Of a DNA stretch of 5,883 bases, positions 1-5,883 are shown in pieces. The notes under the pieces were generated by a model that made no database searches, had not been told where the DNA came from, and saw only the letters and a list, made by a program, of their open reading frames with translations. The stretch's first letter is position 1. Every line of letters starts with the position of its first letter. Origin of the DNA: Lentisphaerota bacterium (lineage in GTDB: Bacteria > Verrucomicrobiota > Kiritimatiellia > JAAZAB01); the NCBI GenBank assembly GCA_016199105.1, contig JACQHI010000092.1:1-5883 (forward strand), written 5' to 3'. The position numbers and the translations under genes are program-made.

Positions 1-1747
1 CCTTGACGTGGAACTTCGACGAGGTCTGCCCCTTCTCCTCGATCAGGGCTACCGGCGCATCCGGCGGCGTCCAGACCAATACGTTGCCGCCCCCGGAACC
101 CGCCGTCCGCGCCGTCCGGTTCGTTGCCTCCAGCGCCGCCGGACCCGGCGCGAGCTGGAAATGCAGATCGAGCATACCGCGCGGCTCCCCGAGGGCCTCG
201 TCCACCAGCACCAAAAAAGAACGATCGACAAAAAAGACGGTTCGCCGGTGCGTCCAGCCCGGGTATGACTCGTTCTCGAAGACCAGCGCGGTGTGGCGGG
301 GCTCGTCATGCCAGAGCCGGTGGCGGGCTGCATTGACGGAATTTTTTCCGTCAAGCGTCAGGGTCTGGTGGACGGCCGTGCTGCAGAACCAGGGCCGCTC
401 GGTCTCGAATTCGGTCCCGTGCCCGTAAGCATAGCAGCCGGAATCGGGCATGACCCAGCTCCCGTGCGCGAACAGCTCGAAGGTGCCGTTGTCCGGCTGA
501 TCGTGCGAGCTGGCGGCTTTCGGACTGCAATGAAACGCTGCGTATATAGCGCCCCGATCCCACCCCGAGCGCAGGTAATATATGCCAGCCTCGGGAAAGG
601 CATAGGACAACTGCCTAGGACTTTCGTTTGCCCGTTCCTCCAATACAGCAAGATATTGCGGGCGATCGAACACGGCGGCGCCGCGGCGCAGGGCGCCGGC
701 GATGTCGTGGCCGGGCCGGCGGGCATCGCTGAACATCGGGTAGAGCCGGTCCGGCGAAAGCGCGGCGAGGAGGTAATCGTACATCCGGCCGATGGCATCC
801 ATGAAGCCCGGAGGGGCCTCGGAGCCGTTGCGCCGCAGAAGTTCCGCCACATTCAGCAGGAGACCCGCGCAGGCCATGTGGTAGTTGATGCTCCATTCCC
901 GCTGGACGCCGTCGGCCGTGAACTGGCGTCCCAGGGTCTCGGACAGCAGGCCCGTGGCACGCTCGCGCCAAGCGGCGGCGCGCCGAAATTCGGGGAAAAC
1001 GATGCCGATCCGCAACAGGCCGTCGGCCTCGACAATCGTCGGGTTGTGATGACTGAATTTTCGGGCGGACGCCGAGATCACCTCCGCCTGATCGTGCACG
1101 GCGGCGAGGAACGTCCGCAGGAAAGCCGTGGCGAACGCGGGCGAACGTTTGTACAGCTCGAAGTCCGCGCACCAGTGCCATGCGCGCACGCCGATCCCGA
1201 GGCTGTTGTATGCATAGACGGTCCGCTCGGCATCGGCCGGATGCTTGGCAATCCAGTCGCCCGTTAGCTCAATCCAGCCGGCGGCATAGCGGTCGTTCGT
1301 GGTCGCGGCAAAAGCGCTCGCCAGAAACGTGTCCCAGTCGAAACGGTGCATGCAGGAAAGCCACGACACGTCGTCCACGGGATTGGCGGACCAGTCGATG
1401 TCCGGCCCGTAGTCCTGCGGCGCATAGCCGAGGTCGCGCATATTCGGGCGCGCCAGAAACACATGGCGAAGGAGATCGTCCGCGTGCCGGAGCGTCTCGG
1501 CTGGGGCCGGCTTTTCGATTTTGAGCGCGTCATCGATCGGAATCCACACGTTCGTCCGCGCGCGGTAATAGGCCAGAAAGGCTTCAAGCGCGCCCGGCTC
1601 GTCGCCCTTCTCGACGCGCGCCTTCACCGCAGCAAGACCGGCCCGATCGAGATCGAGCGCGGCAAAAAGGTTCGCCGGCTGGAGCCGCGCCTCCGGCGTC
1701 AGCGCGATTTCCTTCCAATCGTGCGATTTCCGGACTAAAGATTTCAT
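1..1747 (-). CDS. Heparinase II/III family protein (polysaccharide-lyase-like), 3' end beyond window
   Basis: An open frame of 582 codons starts at ATG 1747 and runs off the left edge with no stop or frameshift. An in-frame TGA 39 bases upstream, with no other ATG between, fixes the start. The N-terminal half resembles the alpha-helical toroid of heparinase II/III and alginate lyases: a DLDRAGL stretch near residue 35, a DIDW motif with W119, SHHN at 232-235 in the place of the family's Asn-His pair, and NYHM with Y289 as candidate catalytic Tyr. The second half resembles the beta-sandwich Hepar_II_III domain: LRSGWD near 390, SSHDQPDN with H415, and DSGCYAYG with Y439 and Y441. Such enzymes cleave uronic-acid polysaccharides or oligosaccharides by beta-elimination; the substrate here cannot be told. 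The N-terminus (MKSLVRKSHDW) is charged and has no hydrophobic signal peptide, so a cytoplasmic enzyme acting on imported oligosaccharides is inferred. Family call strong, activity less certain. Confidence 0.88.
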   Translation of the reverse strand, partial: MKSLVRKSHDWKEIALTPEARLQPANLFAALDLDRAGLAAVKARVEKGDEPGALEAFLAYYRARTNVWIPIDDALKIEKPAPAETLRHADDLLRHVFLARPNMRDLGYAPQDYGPDIDWSANPVDDVSWLSCMHRFDWDTFLASAFAATTNDRYAAGWIELTGDWIAKHPADAERTVYAYNSLGIGVRAWHWCADFELYKRSPAFATAFLRTFLAAVHDQAEVISASARKFSHHNPTIVEADGLLRIGIVFPEFRRAAAWRERATGLLSETLGRQFTADGVQREWSINYHMACAGLLLNVAELLRRNGSEAPPGFMDAIGRMYDYLLAALSPDRLYPMFSDARRPGHDIAGALRRGAAVFDRPQYLAVLEERANESPRQLSYAFPEAGIYYLRSGWDRGAIYAAFHCSPKAASSHDQPDNGTFELFAHGSWVMPDSGCYAYGHGTEFETERPWFCSTAVHQTLTLDGKNSVNAARHRLWHDEPRHTALVFENESYPGWTHRRTVFFVDRSFLVLVDEALGEPRGMLDLHFQLAPGPAALEATNRTARTAGSGGGNVLVWTPPDAPVALIEEKGQTSSKFHVK

Positions 1748-1756
1748 GAGCAGCTC

Positions 1757-1784
1757 AGCATAGAAAGGCCCCGGGCATTGTCAA
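1757..1784 (-). promoter_or_regulatory. Sigma70-like promoter for the heparinase-family gene
   Basis: On the minus strand a perfect -35 box TTGACA (1784-1779) is followed after 16 bases by TATGCT (1762-1757), four of six matches to the -10 consensus. The -10 box ends ten bases before the A of the start codon, so transcription would begin within a few bases of the ATG. No purine-rich Shine-Dalgarno is visible in GAGCTGCTC before the start. Promoter and start therefore fit a very short leader or a leaderless message. The call rests on motif match and position only, and housekeeping promoter consensus varies between phyla. Confidence 0.4.
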
Positions 1785-1952
1785 CCGATTAACCGCAAGA
1801 AGCTCTGCCCCTATCCCTTCTTGACGCTGGCTCTTGGCGCAGATAAATTCATGGGCAGTGATAGGATCTGGGTCGCAGGCGGCCATGCCCAACCGTTGAG
1901 CAGCGAGGTCTGGTCACTGGCGATTCCCGGCTGGTGGTTCATAGACCCATGA
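1764..1952 (+). pseudogene. Possible remnant of a Kelch-repeat protein (C-terminal fragment)
   Basis: A short plus-strand frame is open from just after a TAG at 1761 to a TGA at 1950-1952. Its second half reads like one Kelch blade: RIWVAGGH, then SEVWSL, then PGWWF, matching the family pattern of a hydrophobic strand ending in Gly-Gly, a middle strand, and a spaced Trp. A single blade cannot fold as a propeller. The only in-frame ATG (1851) would give 33 residues and has no clear ribosome-binding site, so this is more likely the 3' stub of a gene cut away by rearrangement than a functional gene. The upstream part of the frame, which overlaps the heparinase promoter, shows no Kelch pattern. 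A chance open frame in GC-rich DNA cannot be excluded. Confidence 0.27.
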
Positions 1953-1969
1953 GCGCCAGAACATAAACC

Positions 1970-1996
1970 TTGACGTAGATACTGCCTGTATATACC
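1970..1996 (+). promoter_or_regulatory. Weak promoter-like element before the plus-strand gene
   Basis: TTGACG (1970-1975) is followed after 15 bases by TATACC (1991-1996), within an AT-rich patch TATATA at 1989-1994. This is the best promoter-like pair in the 75 bases between the Kelch-like fragment and the ATG at 2028. It would give a leader of about 25 bases. The spacing is shorter than ideal and the -10 box matches only in part. Confidence 0.25.
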
Positions 1997-2027
1997 CAAC
2001 TTCGAGTCAGAAACTTGACCTACCCCG

Positions 2028-2825
2028 ATGAAGACTGACAATTTACCTCTTCCAAAAGACGGCGGCTTCAGAAAAACAGGAGGGCGGTCGAAGAAGTTCA
2101 TTGAACACCCGGGAGCCTGCTGGAATGGCTTAGAATGGCAAGGTACGATGCAGAACCAATTGGCATTATCCAGATATGCAATGCGCTTGCTCGGGCGTGG
2201 AGACCCGCGGCACGCGAAAATATGGTTTGTAGGTCTTGAAGACACCACACACTTACGCAACCTGTCTGATCTCAAACGCTTAGGCGAGCGTTCTTACATC
2301 ACAATGAACGGTTGTGCTGGCACGCACACCTCAGTTTACAGGATAATCAGTAAGATCGTGACAGCCTTACACGACCAAACTCTCGACTCTGCATGGCGGA
2401 AATATCATGACACAGAATTGTTCTCGAAAGAAAGCGGAGTGTTTCTAACGAATCTCTATCCTCTCGGAAAACGTATCGAAGCAGAGTGGCCGGAAAATTA
2501 TCGCCGCTGGTTGCGCATGACGCGCAAGCAATACTATCGTTGCTTGCAGCAAGGAATGTTACCGCGTTTCAAGTATTTAAGGGAGCAACATCGCCGGCAT
2601 AAGCCACATTTGACCATCTGTTGCGGAAAGAGGCATTGGAAGCACTTTTCTGCCTGTTTTGCCCTCGATGGTGAAAAGTATGAGGACGTTGGTCGCTTTC
2701 GATGCTACCGGAGGGCCAAATTTGTAATGACCGAGTTCTTCCGATCAACGCGGATGCCCGACGAATGCATCCGCCACCTTGTGACCTGGCTGAACAAAGA
2801 GAAGCTGAACCCGTTCACCCATTAG
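2028..2825 (+). CDS. Hypothetical protein, possible uracil-DNA-glycosylase-like fold
   Basis: The gene encodes 265 residues and I do not recognise a named family. Three stretches are spaced as in the uracil-DNA glycosylase superfamily: a hydrophobic strand with an acidic end, IWFVGLED (65-72); a central GVFLTNLYPLGK (137-148); and a late strand with LTICCGKRHWKHF (195-207), followed by KFVMTEFF near 231. The canonical glycosylase motif GQDPYH is absent, so catalysis is not claimed. The protein is rich in Lys, Arg and His, with a basic patch at 186-192, which would suit nucleic-acid binding. There is no signal peptide or membrane segment. ATG 2028 has a TGA four codons upstream in frame but no clear Shine-Dalgarno; Met41 (2148) has AAGG four bases ahead and is an alternative start. 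The gene is clearly AT-richer, with looser third positions than its neighbours, suggesting separate acquisition. It converges on the ATPase gene and overlaps its stop by four bases. Confidence 0.8.
   Translation: MKTDNLPLPKDGGFRKTGGRSKKFIEHPGACWNGLEWQGTMQNQLALSRYAMRLLGRGDPRHAKIWFVGLEDTTHLRNLSDLKRLGERSYITMNGCAGTHTSVYRIISKIVTALHDQTLDSAWRKYHDTELFSKESGVFLTNLYPLGKRIEAEWPENYRRWLRMTRKQYYRCLQQGMLPRFKYLREQHRRHKPHLTICCGKRHWKHFSACFALDGEKYEDVGRFRCYRRAKFVMTEFFRSTRMPDECIRHLVTWLNKEKLNPFTH
2822..2825. other. Four-base overlap of convergent stop codons
   Basis: The bases TTAG serve both genes: TAG (2823-2825) ends the plus-strand gene and TAA (complement of 2822-2824) ends the ATPase. No intrinsic terminator hairpin with a T-run is visible on either side, so each transcript probably reads into the other gene's 3' end as antisense RNA, or ends by a factor-dependent route. 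Confidence 0.9.
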
Positions 2826-5800
2826 CCCCCGAACTTCCAGTCTGGTTTGATTTTCTTCAACACCTCGTTGGCCTCGGCCAGATTCGTCGGTGTCTTACCC
2901 TTCAGCCGGATCTTCACCGCGAATTCCGGCGTCGCCCCAGCCAGCATCTTGGTCAGTGCCGGCGCGCCTTCATCAACGAAGTCCTGCAACTGGGCCAGAT
3001 TCAGCGCCACTTCCGAGGTCTCCTTCGCCCCTGTGGGCGTCAGCTTCGGTGGCGAAGTCGGCGTGCCGGGCGCCGGCAACTTCAACTCTCGTGCCGAATC
3101 GGCGGTCACCGAAGTGAACTCCGGTCCCGCTGCGCCCCGCACCAGCATCCCTTGGTTCACAATCTCGTTCAGCACTTCAACGAACTGCAAGGTCGGCCAC
3201 GGCCGCCCTTTCTGTCCCTTCAGTTCCGAGTACAACTTGCCCACCGTTGTCTTCGGCGGTGTTCCGCCCCAAGCCCCTGCCAGCGCCCCCGGCAAGAGGT
3301 CCATCGCCCGCAACCGGGTCGGAGGGCATAACAAACTCGCGTCGGGGTCCAGTTGAAGGTCCGAGGGCTTTTCCCCAAGCACGCTGTCATTGCCAAACAC
3401 CAGCCACAACTCGCCGCGCGCGACCGCCTGGGCCACCGCCTGATGCACCAGCTTGTAGTCGGCATTCGGGATTGGTCGCTTCTCTGGCGGATACCCAGCC
3501 TGGGCACTCTCGTCAAAGGCGTGACACCCGTCGAAGAACGCGCATAAGCCCGAAAGCTTCAACGGACTGTCAGCCGTCGGCCAGAGCCCCGCCAGCGCCG
3601 CCGGAACCACGGCCGCCGGATGAACCTTGCTCAGCGTTGCCTTCGCCGGGAGCCACACTTCCGCGTAGTCCGCCCAGTCCACAACCCCCTCGATTGGGCA
3701 GTGCCAGAACCAATCTTCGCCGCCCCCCGGCGGCATATACCGCAGCGCCACCAGCCCCCGCCGGACCGCGTCCTCGATCGTATTGATCACCACCTGCCGA
3801 TTCACCAGCTTCGGCATGTCGGGATACCGCCCGAATGCCCCGTACAGATCCTTAACCCGAATGCTGGGATCGCTTGCCGGCCATTTACTCACCGGTCCGC
3901 CCGGCATAAGAGTCTCCGGGTTGATCTTCTCCCGGTAGATCCGCAGGTCCTTCTCGCGAAGCAGAGTCGGGAATAGCGGCTCACTCCCCATCGTGAACTT
4001 CTTCTGCTGGGCGTTCCCCGCTGCATCAACGTAGATGACAAGCTCAAAGGAGTTCTTCACGAACGTCAGCGCTTCCTTCTGGGCATCGCGCTCGCGCCGC
4101 TTCACCGTCTCTTTCTGATCAGGTTCCAGTTCCTTGAACGCAGCCGAGTTCTTGATGTCGCCCCACGCGATCCATGCTGCAATCGCCTGTTCCGCTTGAA
4201 TCAATCCCGCTGCGCTGGGGATCACGACCAGCAATACGTTCTGGTTCTGTCGCAAATCGCTCGCCGAAGCGTGCGTCCGCAGGTAATCCAACGCGCTCGC
4301 CTTCGGCGCACTCCCCGGCACTCCGGCGAACTCCGCCCCCAGCACAACCAGCCGAAACGTGGCATCGTCCTCCACCTTCTCCGGCGCCGCCGGTAGCAGA
4401 TGGAAGGAGACGTTTTCCTCCACGCACCCATCTCGCAACGGTCGGCAGTCCTTCACCAGGTCATCGAACTTCGCCCGCGCATTCTTGAGCGCGCTACGCT
4501 TATACGTGTCGTGCATCTGGTTCAGGTTCGGCTTCGGCCCCATGCGCCAATAGCGCGGCAACCCGCTTGCCGGGTCCGTGCTCTCGCATTCCGAGAGATA
4601 CCAGGAGGTCTTCGACCAGTCCAAAAGCCCCGTGTTCAACATCGCCGGGATGTCGCACGTGGCCCCGACAAGCCACCGCAACTCGCCCAGTTCGGCCTGC
4701 TCCCCGATAGGCTGCGAGAAGATGAACGCTCCGGCGCAGGCCGCCTCGATCTCCCGCCCGCCGACGGTCGTTGTCTTCTGGGCCAGGAGTGCCCGAGGCA
4801 ACTCCGTGCGCAGATTCCCCGGCCAGTTTGGCTTGTTCGTTTCGTCCACGGAATTCATGGCATCATTCGCCAGCTTCTCCAGGGCCGGACTCAACGGGTC
4901 GCTCGCAGTCGGCCGGGCCAGGAACACCTGCGTACTGATCAACGGCGATTCATCCCACGACTCGGCTTCCCTGAGCGCCATTGCGAAGGTCTGCAGAATC
5001 CCGCGCGTCCGCTGGAATTGACGCAGTCCCGCCCACTTCCCAAAAAGCCGGTTCAACAGGTCCGGATGGAACGGGTAGGCGTCCATCATCTCCTTTTTGC
5101 TGTCCGGGATTTTCGCCCGGGCCGGTTCCACGGCCTGCATTCGATGCCAAAACGCCGTCACATGCTTATCGCAAGCCGCCGCGCCGCTCGGGAAGTCTTC
5201 GAACATCCGGCGCCGCAGCAACTCCGCGAAGTCACCCTTGTCCACAGGCGTTTGCACGTCCGCCTGCCGGTTTAGCCCCCCGTTGCACCGAGCCAGGATC
5301 TCCGTTCCCGTCTCATCCCGCTTTGCCGGATCGGTCGCCAGCAGTGAAACCACCAGGCATGACTTCTTCGATGCCACAGCGGCCTGGGAAAGCGTCTGGA
5401 AAAAGTTTTTCAGCCGGTCATACCACACCGGCCCCTTGTCCTGTCGCACGTTATCCGGATCGGGCGACGCCGCCCCGTGCGCCCACATCAGAAACTCGTC
5501 CAGGAGAATCAGCGCTCCGACACCCTCTTTCTCGACTTCCTCGAAGACTTCCTCCCACAGCGACTGTGCCGGCGGTTCGTAGTAGTCCGGCTCGTCTTCG
5601 TCGCGCTTGAGGAGCTCAATGCCATTCTTACCCAGAAGCTGCCATGCAATCAGATTCCATGGCATTCGGAAGTGTCGGCCCTCACCAGCGGGCGACTTAA
5701 CCAGTCCGCCGCCTTTCCAGTCCACCCGGTCGAATGACACCGCCGCGAGCCGCGCGGGGGGCGCAGCGGTCATCTTTGCCGCCGCCAGAATTTCGGCCAC

Positions 5801-5883
5801 CGCCGGATGCTGTTTCGGCAACTTCATCCCCAGCGAACATAGGTAGTACGCCGTCCCCAGCGCGTGCGTCTTGCCACCGCCGA
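2822..5883 (-). CDS. DUF499-type (COG1483-like) AAA+ ATPase, 5' end beyond window
   Basis: About 1019 codons are visible, ending in TAA at 2824-2822. The frame is open to the right edge, and the ATG at 5827 is internal because GGGKTH (Walker A, 5881-5864) lies upstream of it. Numbering from that ATG, Walker B is ALILLDEF (105-112, D110 E111); a sensor-1-like strand CLVVSLLATD follows at 157-166, then YPFHP at 251-255 and the Arg-rich FQRTRG at 271-276, a likely arginine-finger or sensor region. These features and the length of roughly 1,000-1,100 residues suit the DUF499 ATPases. The middle is alpha/beta with no motif I can name. A Pro-rich linker (about 914-936) leads to a small C-terminal domain starting SEVALNL at 938. 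Relatives, from memory, sit beside DUF1156 adenine methylases and helicases in defence islands; such partners would lie beyond the right edge. An ATP-driven role on DNA or in complex remodelling is inferred. No frameshift is seen. Confidence 0.85.
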   Translation of the reverse strand, partial: GGGKTHALGTAYYLCSLGMKLPKQHPAVAEILAAAKMTAAPPARLAAVSFDRVDWKGGGLVKSPAGEGRHFRMPWNLIAWQLLGKNGIELLKRDEDEPDYYEPPAQSLWEEVFEEVEKEGVGALILLDEFLMWAHGAASPDPDNVRQDKGPVWYDRLKNFFQTLSQAAVASKKSCLVVSLLATDPAKRDETGTEILARCNGGLNRQADVQTPVDKGDFAELLRRRMFEDFPSGAAACDKHVTAFWHRMQAVEPARAKIPDSKKEMMDAYPFHPDLLNRLFGKWAGLRQFQRTRGILQTFAMALREAESWDESPLISTQVFLARPTASDPLSPALEKLANDAMNSVDETNKPNWPGNLRTELPRALLAQKTTTVGGREIEAACAGAFIFSQPIGEQAELGELRWLVGATCDIPAMLNTGLLDWSKTSWYLSECESTDPASGLPRYWRMGPKPNLNQMHDTYKRSALKNARAKFDDLVKDCRPLRDGCVEENVSFHLLPAAPEKVEDDATFRLVVLGAEFAGVPGSAPKASALDYLRTHASASDLRQNQNVLLVVIPSAAGLIQAEQAIAAWIAWGDIKNSAAFKELEPDQKETVKRRERDAQKEALTFVKNSFELVIYVDAAGNAQQKKFTMGSEPLFPTLLREKDLRIYREKINPETLMPGGPVSKWPASDPSIRVKDLYGAFGRYPDMPKLVNRQVVINTIEDAVRRGLVALRYMPPGGGEDWFWHCPIEGVVDWADYAEVWLPAKATLSKVHPAAVVPAALAGLWPTADSPLKLSGLCAFFDGCHAFDESAQAGYPPEKRPIPNADYKLVHQAVAQAVARGELWLVFGNDSVLGEKPSDLQLDPDASLLCPPTRLRAMDLLPGALAGAWGGTPPKTTVGKLYSELKGQKGRPWPTLQFVEVLNEIVNQGMLVRGAAGPEFTSVTADSARELKLPAPGTPTSPPKLTPTGAKETSEVALNLAQLQDFVDEGAPALTKMLAGATPEFAVKIRLKGKTPTNLAEANEVLKKIKPDWKFGG

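Noticed and set aside
213..235. Two runs of six A (213-218 and 230-235) in a GC-rich gene, possible slippage or frameshift site.
   Set aside because: They encode Phe codons in FFVDRSFLV of the beta-sandwich domain, and the frame is intact on both sides, so there is no sign that a shift is needed.
333..354. Perfect 9-base inverted repeat (TTGACGGAA / TTCCGTCAA) with a four-base loop.
   Set aside because: It lies inside the heparinase-family coding frame at the conserved LDGKNS stretch, has no T-run after the stem and fits neither a terminator nor an operator position. Probably chance.
293..1267. Long plus-strand open frame of 324 codons opposite the heparinase-family gene.
   Set aside because: Its product shows no family pattern, and it lies antisense to a frame with clear heparinase II/III motifs. 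GC-rich third positions of the real gene keep the opposite strand open.
1811..2275. Minus-strand frame of 154 codons across the gap and the start of the plus-strand gene.
   Set aside because: No domain-like pattern, no good start signal, and it overlaps the better-supported gene at 2028.
4400..5275. Plus-strand frame of 291 codons inside the ATPase gene.
   Set aside because: Arg/Pro/Gln-rich low-information product, antisense to strongly supported ATPase motifs.

Overview
The window is GC-rich bacterial DNA with strongly biased third codon positions, except for one visibly AT-richer gene in the middle. It carries three protein genes, all read from sequence patterns alone. From left to right they are: (1) a heparinase II/III-family polysaccharide-lyase-like gene on the minus strand, whose 3' end lies off the left edge; (2) a compact gene of unknown function on the plus strand (2028-2825), with features that loosely suggest a uracil-DNA-glycosylase-like fold; (3) a large DUF499-type (COG1483-like) AAA+ ATPase on the minus strand, whose 5' end lies off the right edge. 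No tRNA, rRNA, CRISPR array or intact mobile element is visible.

The heparinase-like gene and the ATPase are both longer than an ATG-to-stop search inside the window would show. The heparinase frame starts at 1747 and stays open for 582 codons to base 1. The ATPase frame stays open from its stop at 2822 to the right edge. The 18 codons upstream of its first in-window ATG (5827) contain the Walker A motif GGGKTH, so that ATG is internal.

Between the heparinase start and the plus-strand gene lie 280 bases. They hold a promoter-like element for the heparinase, a short plus-strand reading frame that looks like one Kelch repeat from a decayed gene, and a weak promoter-like element for the plus-strand gene. 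The plus-strand gene and the ATPase run towards each other and their stop codons overlap by four bases, leaving no room for a terminator.

The heparinase points to uronic-acid polysaccharide use. The DUF499 ATPase belongs to a family that, from memory, recurs in defence islands beside DUF1156-type adenine methylases. The window therefore looks like the junction between a carbohydrate-use gene and the end of a possible defence or DNA-modification cassette extending to the right. The host cannot be fixed from the sequence. High GC, a heparinase II/III protein and a Kelch fragment would suit a Planctomycetes-Verrucomicrobia-type or similar polysaccharide degrader, but this is only a guess.
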